Shown: piece after piece, positions 5,081 to 8,018 of the stretch
Layout: each line of letters begins with the position of its first letter
Numbering within the stretch: the stretch's first letter is position 1
NCBI GenBank assembly: GCA_035551935.1
Contig: DASZMJ010000122.1
Span: 1 to 8,018 of the forward strand
Direction of reading: 5' to 3'
Source of the DNA: DASZMJ01 sp035551935
GTDB lineage: Bacteria > Planctomycetota > Planctomycetia > Isosphaerales > Isosphaeraceae
DNA: 8,018 nt
Made by a program: the position numbers and the translations under genes
The notes under the pieces: generated by a model
The model's database searches: none
What the model was told of the DNA's origin: nothing
What the model saw: only the letters and a program-made list of their open reading frames with translations

Positions 5081-6040
5081 ATGAAGTCGAGGCGTGCAGG
5101 ATACCGGCCGGCGAGCTGCGAAGTGCTGGAAGACCGGGCCGTGCCCAGCGGCGGGCTCGGGCCGATCGGAGCCTTGGGAGACAGTTACACCGACGAGTAT
5201 CGGTTCTACCCGCCCGATCGCTCCTCGGCGCGGAACTGGGTCGAGATCCTGTCGGCGACGCACCGGGCCAACTTCGGCCCGTTCAGCCTCAAGAGCCGCG
5301 GCGAGCCCCGCGACCAGGGCTTCGCCTTCAACTGGGCGCGGTCCGACTCGACCTCCAGCGACGCGTTCGTGAACCAGCTCCCCGGGCTGTCGCGGCAGGT
5401 GGCGCGCGGGCAGGTCAAGACGGCCTGGATCTTCACCGGCGGCAACGACTTTTTGTTCTACCTCGAGGGCGTGGTCCAGTCGGGCCAGCTCGGCTCGGCC
5501 GCCTCGGTCGCGGGCCTCGACACGGTCTCGTTGAACGCGGAGGAGAACTTCACCGCGACGGTCAATACCCTCCTGGCCGCCAACCCGAACGTCCGGCTCG
5601 TCGTCGCGACGGTGCCCGACGTCAACCTCTTGCCGATCGTCCGGCAGTTCGACGGGGTCCCCGCGGCCCAGCCGCTGCTGTCGACCGCCAGCGCCGCGAT
5701 CGGCCAGTACGACGAGTTCATCCGCGGCATCGCGCACTCCCACCCGTCGCGGATCGCCGTGGCCGACATCCAGCAAGCCTCGGCCCAGATCCTCGCAGCC
5801 GGCCCGACGGCCACCTTCGGCGGCACGAGCGTCAACCTCGTCACGCCGGGCGACAATTACCACGACTTCTTCGTCGCCGACGGCATCCACGTCGGCACGA
5901 TCGGCCAGGGGATCATCGCCGACACCTTCATCCAGGCCGTCGACACCACTTTCGGCGCCCACATCCGGCCCCTCTCGCCGGCCCAGATCGTCCACATCGC
6001 CCGCTACGTCCAGACCCCCGCCGGCCGGCGGTTGCCCTGA
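5081..6040 (+). CDS. SGNH/GDSL-family hydrolase with LEPR-XLL-like N-terminus
   Basis: The 319-aa protein appears to be an esterase or acyl hydrolase of the SGNH superfamily. Block I is ALGDSYTDEY at 31-40 (nucleophile Ser35). The block II region is around FAFNWARSDS (81-90). Block III is TGGNDF at 119-124 (Gly121 and Asn122 as oxyanion donors), and block V is DGIH at 267-270 (Asp267, His270). The substrate is unknown; lipid esters, acetylated polysaccharide and peptidoglycan-like polymers are all handled by this superfamily. The N-terminus MKSRRAGYRP...VLEDRAVPSGG carries a LEDRAVPS version of the planctomycete LEPR-type motif at 16-23 and aligns with the neighbour's RRAGF..LEGRMCLSGG. There is no classical Sec signal peptide or membrane anchor. 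The ATG at 5081 has GGAG 6 nt upstream. A hairpin repeat follows the stop codon by 18 nt. Confidence is high for the fold, low for the substrate. Confidence 0.9.
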   Translation: MKSRRAGYRPASCEVLEDRAVPSGGLGPIGALGDSYTDEYRFYPPDRSSARNWVEILSATHRANFGPFSLKSRGEPRDQGFAFNWARSDSTSSDAFVNQLPGLSRQVARGQVKTAWIFTGGNDFLFYLEGVVQSGQLGSAASVAGLDTVSLNAEENFTATVNTLLAANPNVRLVVATVPDVNLLPIVRQFDGVPAAQPLLSTASAAIGQYDEFIRGIAHSHPSRIAVADIQQASAQILAAGPTATFGGTSVNLVTPGDNYHDFFVADGIHVGTIGQGIIADTFIQAVDTTFGAHIRPLSPAQIVHIARYVQTPAGRRLP

Positions 6041-6058
6041 TCGGCGGGCCGAGGGCCG

Positions 6059-6115
6059 AGGGCAAAGGACAAAAGGCGGGAGGCATTTGCCGACCTGCCC
6101 TCTGTCCTTTGCCCT
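6059..6115. repeat. Intergenic hairpin repeat downstream of the SGNH gene
   Basis: AGGGCAAAGGACA (6059-6071) and its exact complement TGTCCTTTGCCCT (6103-6115) form 13-bp arms around a 31-nt interior, part of which (GGCGGGAGGCA against TGCCGACCTGCCC) can pair imperfectly. It lies 18 nt after the SGNH stop codon and could end or stabilise that transcript, although no T-tract follows. Its style (purine-rich 5' arm, words such as AAGG and GGCGGGAGGC) recalls the spacer repeat at 2608-2725, but arm sequences are not shared over any long stretch. Confidence 0.75.
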
Positions 6116-6204
6116 TCGCCCGCTGTACTCTGCGCTGAGCATCAACGACCCCTCGACAACGACGATCAACGGCCCGGCAATCCGGATCGGGAGGGCCACC
6201 GGCC
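6116..6204 (+). other. Leader region of the ABC-2 permease gene
   Basis: This 89-bp stretch holds the ribosome-binding site of the permease, GGGAGGG at 6189-6195, 9 nt before the ATG at 6205. I see no -35/-10 pair with proper spacing, so the promoter is either non-consensus or shared with the upstream gene through the hairpin repeat. Confidence 0.4.
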
Positions 6205-7902
6205 ATGGGGAACCGCTGGGGTGCGGGTCCCGTCTTCGCGCTGGAGTGGTCGCAGCGCGCGCGGCGCTGGCAGGTCTACGCGGCGCGGTCGGCGGTGGCG
6301 GCGTTGCTGCTGGTGCCGCTGCTCGTCATCGGCCTCGGCCGGCAGGACGGGGGCACGGCGGTCTACGAGGTGCTCGTCGGCGGCGAGCTGGCCGCGATGC
6401 TGCTGCTGGCGCCGGCGACGACGGCCGGGGCGTTCTGCCGCGACCGGGCCGCCGGCCTGCTCGACCACCTGCTCGTCACCGATTTATCCGCGGCTGAGGT
6501 CGTGCTGGGGAAGCTCGTGGCGCGGCTCGGGCCGCTGCTGGGCCTGGTGGCCGCGGGCCTGCCGGTCTTCTTCCTCGGCGCGCTCGTCGGCGGCGCCGAC
6601 CCCGAGGCGCTCGCGATGGGCCTGGCGGTGGTGGTGGGCACGGGGGTCCTGGCGGCGACCTTGACGCTGGCGCTGTCGCTCCGCGGGACGAAGACGCACG
6701 AGGTCCTGATGGCCGGCTACGCGGCGCTGGGGGCCTGGATCGGCTCGGAGTCGATCGGCTGGGCGGTCGCCTGGCACCTCGACCTGCTGGCGCCGCCCGA
6801 GTGGCTGCTCAAGGCCAACCCGGCCTGGCTGGCCCTGGCGCCGGTGCAGGAGCCCGGCGCGGCCGACCTGGGCGACGGCCTCGCGTTCCTGGCCGGTTGC
6901 CTGCTCGCGTCGGCGGCGCTGACGTCCTGGACGATCGTTCGGCTCCGGGCCGTCTGCGGCCGTCGGGGCGAGGGCCGGGGCGGGTCGAGGTCGGCCGCCG
7001 CGCGGCGGCTCGGCTGGCTCCCGGGCCCGGACCTCGACGCCAACCCGATCGCCTGGCGCGAGTGGCGACGGCTCCGCGGGTCGCGGTGGGCCGAGCGGAT
7101 CTGGATGGCCTATCTCGCCGGCGCCGCGATCCTCAGCGCCATCGCCATCGAGCAGGAGGTCGGCGCCGGCTGGCTGATGGGCACCAACTTCGCGCAGACG
7201 GTCAACGGCGTCCAGGTCACCGCCGGCCTGCTCCTCCTGAGCGTCGCGACCGCCTCGGCCTGGGCCGAGGAGCGCGACCCCGGCGTGCTCGACGCCCTGC
7301 TCTCGACCCCCTTGCCGGCGTCGACGATCGTCTGGGGCAAGTGGTGGGGCGCCTTCCGCGCCGTGCCATTCCTGGCCCTGCTGCCGGCCGTGCTGGCGAT
7401 CGGCCCGTCGTGGCGCGCCGAGCGGGTCATCCCGCCGCCGCTGATCTTCCTCGTCGTGCTCGGCCACGGCGCCGTCTTGACGAGCCTCGGCGTGGTCCTC
7501 TCCACCCGGATCGCCCGCACCGGCCGCGCCATTGCCGCCAGCGTCGCCGCGTTCGTGCTGATCGACCTCGGCGTCTTCCTCTTCGCCGTCACGCGGCCCC
7601 GGGGGATCTCGACGCTCTGGTACCAGTTCGGCCTCTGGATCAGCTCCGTCTTCGCCGTCGCCGACCTCACCGGCGCGATCGAATGGGCCTACGGCCGTTA
7701 TGATCCCCTCTGGTATCGCTGGCTCCGCTTCGGCCTGCTCTGGGCGGCGATCGACGTCGCCCTGACCCTCCTGATCGTCCGCCACACCATCGCCACCTTC
7801 GACCGCTCCTTCGGCCGCATCCCCCCCGGCCCTGGCGTCCCTCGACCCTCCAAGGCCGCGCCCAACCTGCCGCCGGGACGCATCGCCGTCGAGCTTGAAT
7901 AA
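6205..7902 (+). CDS. ABC-2-type transporter permease with two homologous halves
   Basis: The 565-aa protein is a polytopic inner-membrane permease of the ABC-2 exporter type. Hydrophobic segments lie near residues 27-45, 58-76, 106-128, 134-156, 166-190 and 224-246, and again near 296-315, 335-352, 380-400, 410-432, 441-462 and 505-527, with a possible extra one at 472-490. A basic linker (249-269) separates the halves. The halves are related: FCRDRAAGLLDHLLVTDLS (77-95) followed by GKLVARLGPLL matches AEERDPGVLDALLSTPLP (354-371) followed by GKWWGAFRAVP, and both begin with a W(S/R)xxxR-like amphipathic element (15-21 and 284-292). It therefore looks like a fused dimer. The partner ATPase is not adjacent: the only ATPase in the window is importer-type and on the other strand. 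Cargo is unknown. The Pro-rich tail (538-558) is probably cytoplasmic. The start is supported by GGGAGGG 9 nt upstream. Confidence 0.85.
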   Translation: MGNRWGAGPVFALEWSQRARRWQVYAARSAVAALLLVPLLVIGLGRQDGGTAVYEVLVGGELAAMLLLAPATTAGAFCRDRAAGLLDHLLVTDLSAAEVVLGKLVARLGPLLGLVAAGLPVFFLGALVGGADPEALAMGLAVVVGTGVLAATLTLALSLRGTKTHEVLMAGYAALGAWIGSESIGWAVAWHLDLLAPPEWLLKANPAWLALAPVQEPGAADLGDGLAFLAGCLLASAALTSWTIVRLRAVCGRRGEGRGGSRSAAARRLGWLPGPDLDANPIAWREWRRLRGSRWAERIWMAYLAGAAILSAIAIEQEVGAGWLMGTNFAQTVNGVQVTAGLLLLSVATASAWAEERDPGVLDALLSTPLPASTIVWGKWWGAFRAVPFLALLPAVLAIGPSWRAERVIPPPLIFLVVLGHGAVLTSLGVVLSTRIARTGRAIAASVAAFVLIDLGVFLFAVTRPRGISTLWYQFGLWISSVFAVADLTGAIEWAYGRYDPLWYRWLRFGLLWAAIDVALTLLIVRHTIATFDRSFGRIPPGPGVPRPSKAAPNLPPGRIAVELE

Positions 7903-7926
7903 GATGTCCCCCTCTCCCCCGTAGCA

Positions 7927-7974
7927 GGCACGCTCCGCGTGTCGTCCGCCCGCCATGATGCGACGGCATGGCGG
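7927..7974. repeat. Pair of small hairpins downstream of the ABC-2 permease gene
   Basis: GGCACGC (7927-7933) pairs with GCGTGTC (7937-7943) around the loop TCC, with one G-T pair. CCGCCATG (7950-7957) pairs perfectly with CATGGCGG (7967-7974) around a 9-nt loop. The pair starts 24 nt after the permease stop codon. It could be a transcript-end structure or a REP-like spacer repeat; no T-run follows either stem. The rest of the right edge (7975-8018) shows no gene I can support. Confidence 0.55.
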
Positions 7975-8018
7975 TGTCATCCCTTTGGCCCGTCGAGGTC
8001 CAGGATTCCACTCCGATG

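Noticed and set aside
3196..7902. Pairing of the ABC ATPase with the ABC-2 permease as one transporter
   Set aside because: The ATPase has the MalK/UgpC regulatory and TOBE region of importers, lies on the other strand and is almost 2 kb away. ABC-2 permeases use a different ATPase class.
6484..7980. 498-aa minus-strand ORF opposite the permease
   Set aside because: Arg/Gly/Glu-rich antisense reading of a clear membrane protein gene.
8016..8018. ATG at the very end of the window as a start of a next gene
   Set aside because: Only the codon itself is present and the AGGA upstream is weakly placed; nothing can be tested.

Overview
The window is about 8 kb of very GC-rich DNA. It reads as chromosomal sequence from a planctomycete, most likely of the Isosphaeraceae/Gemmatales type. 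The grounds are the base composition, two neighbouring proteins with the planctomycete 'LEPR-XLL'-like N-terminal motif (LEGRMCLS and LEDRAVPS), a free-standing MetRS beta-type tRNA-binding protein, and spacers that hold palindromic repeats. This assignment is an inference; the window has no rRNA or other phylogenetic marker.

Left half (1-4338), all genes on the minus strand, read right to left. An ABC ATPase of the MalK/UgpC type (3196-4338) comes first, then a small tRNA-binding OB-fold protein (2726-3058), an EstA/esterase-D-like alpha/beta hydrolase (1819-2595) and the DNA repair ATPase RecN (63-1796). The ATPase has its own promoter candidate (TTGCGG-17-TAGGAT). A second promoter candidate (TTGACA-18-TAGGAT) precedes the tRNA-binding gene and could serve the last three genes. 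Esterase and recN are only 22 bp apart and probably cotranscribed.

Right half (4510-7902), all genes on the plus strand. A 164-aa LEPR-type protein of unknown function follows a good sigma70-like promoter (TTGCGT-17-TATAAT) that is divergent from the ATPase promoter. Next come a 319-aa SGNH/GDSL hydrolase with the same kind of N-terminus, and a 565-aa ABC-2-type permease made of two homologous halves, with no partner ATPase visible beside it.

Spacers. Almost every gap carries inverted-repeat DNA: overlapping hairpins after recN (1-48), a GC-rich inverted repeat filling the esterase/tRNA-binding gap (2608-2725), a perfect 40-bp-arm palindrome at the end of the ATPase gene (3153-3257), a 13-bp-arm hairpin after the SGNH gene (6059-6115), and two small hairpins after the permease (7927-7974). 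The 40-bp palindrome supplies the stop codon and about the last 20 codons of the ATPase gene.

The window is mostly ordinary housekeeping and envelope genes. I do not see a defence system, biosynthetic cluster, CRISPR array, RNA gene or intact mobile element. The best leads are the repeat-derived protein tail, the symmetric 8-bp sites around the 4430-4458 promoter, and the paired LEPR-type proteins.
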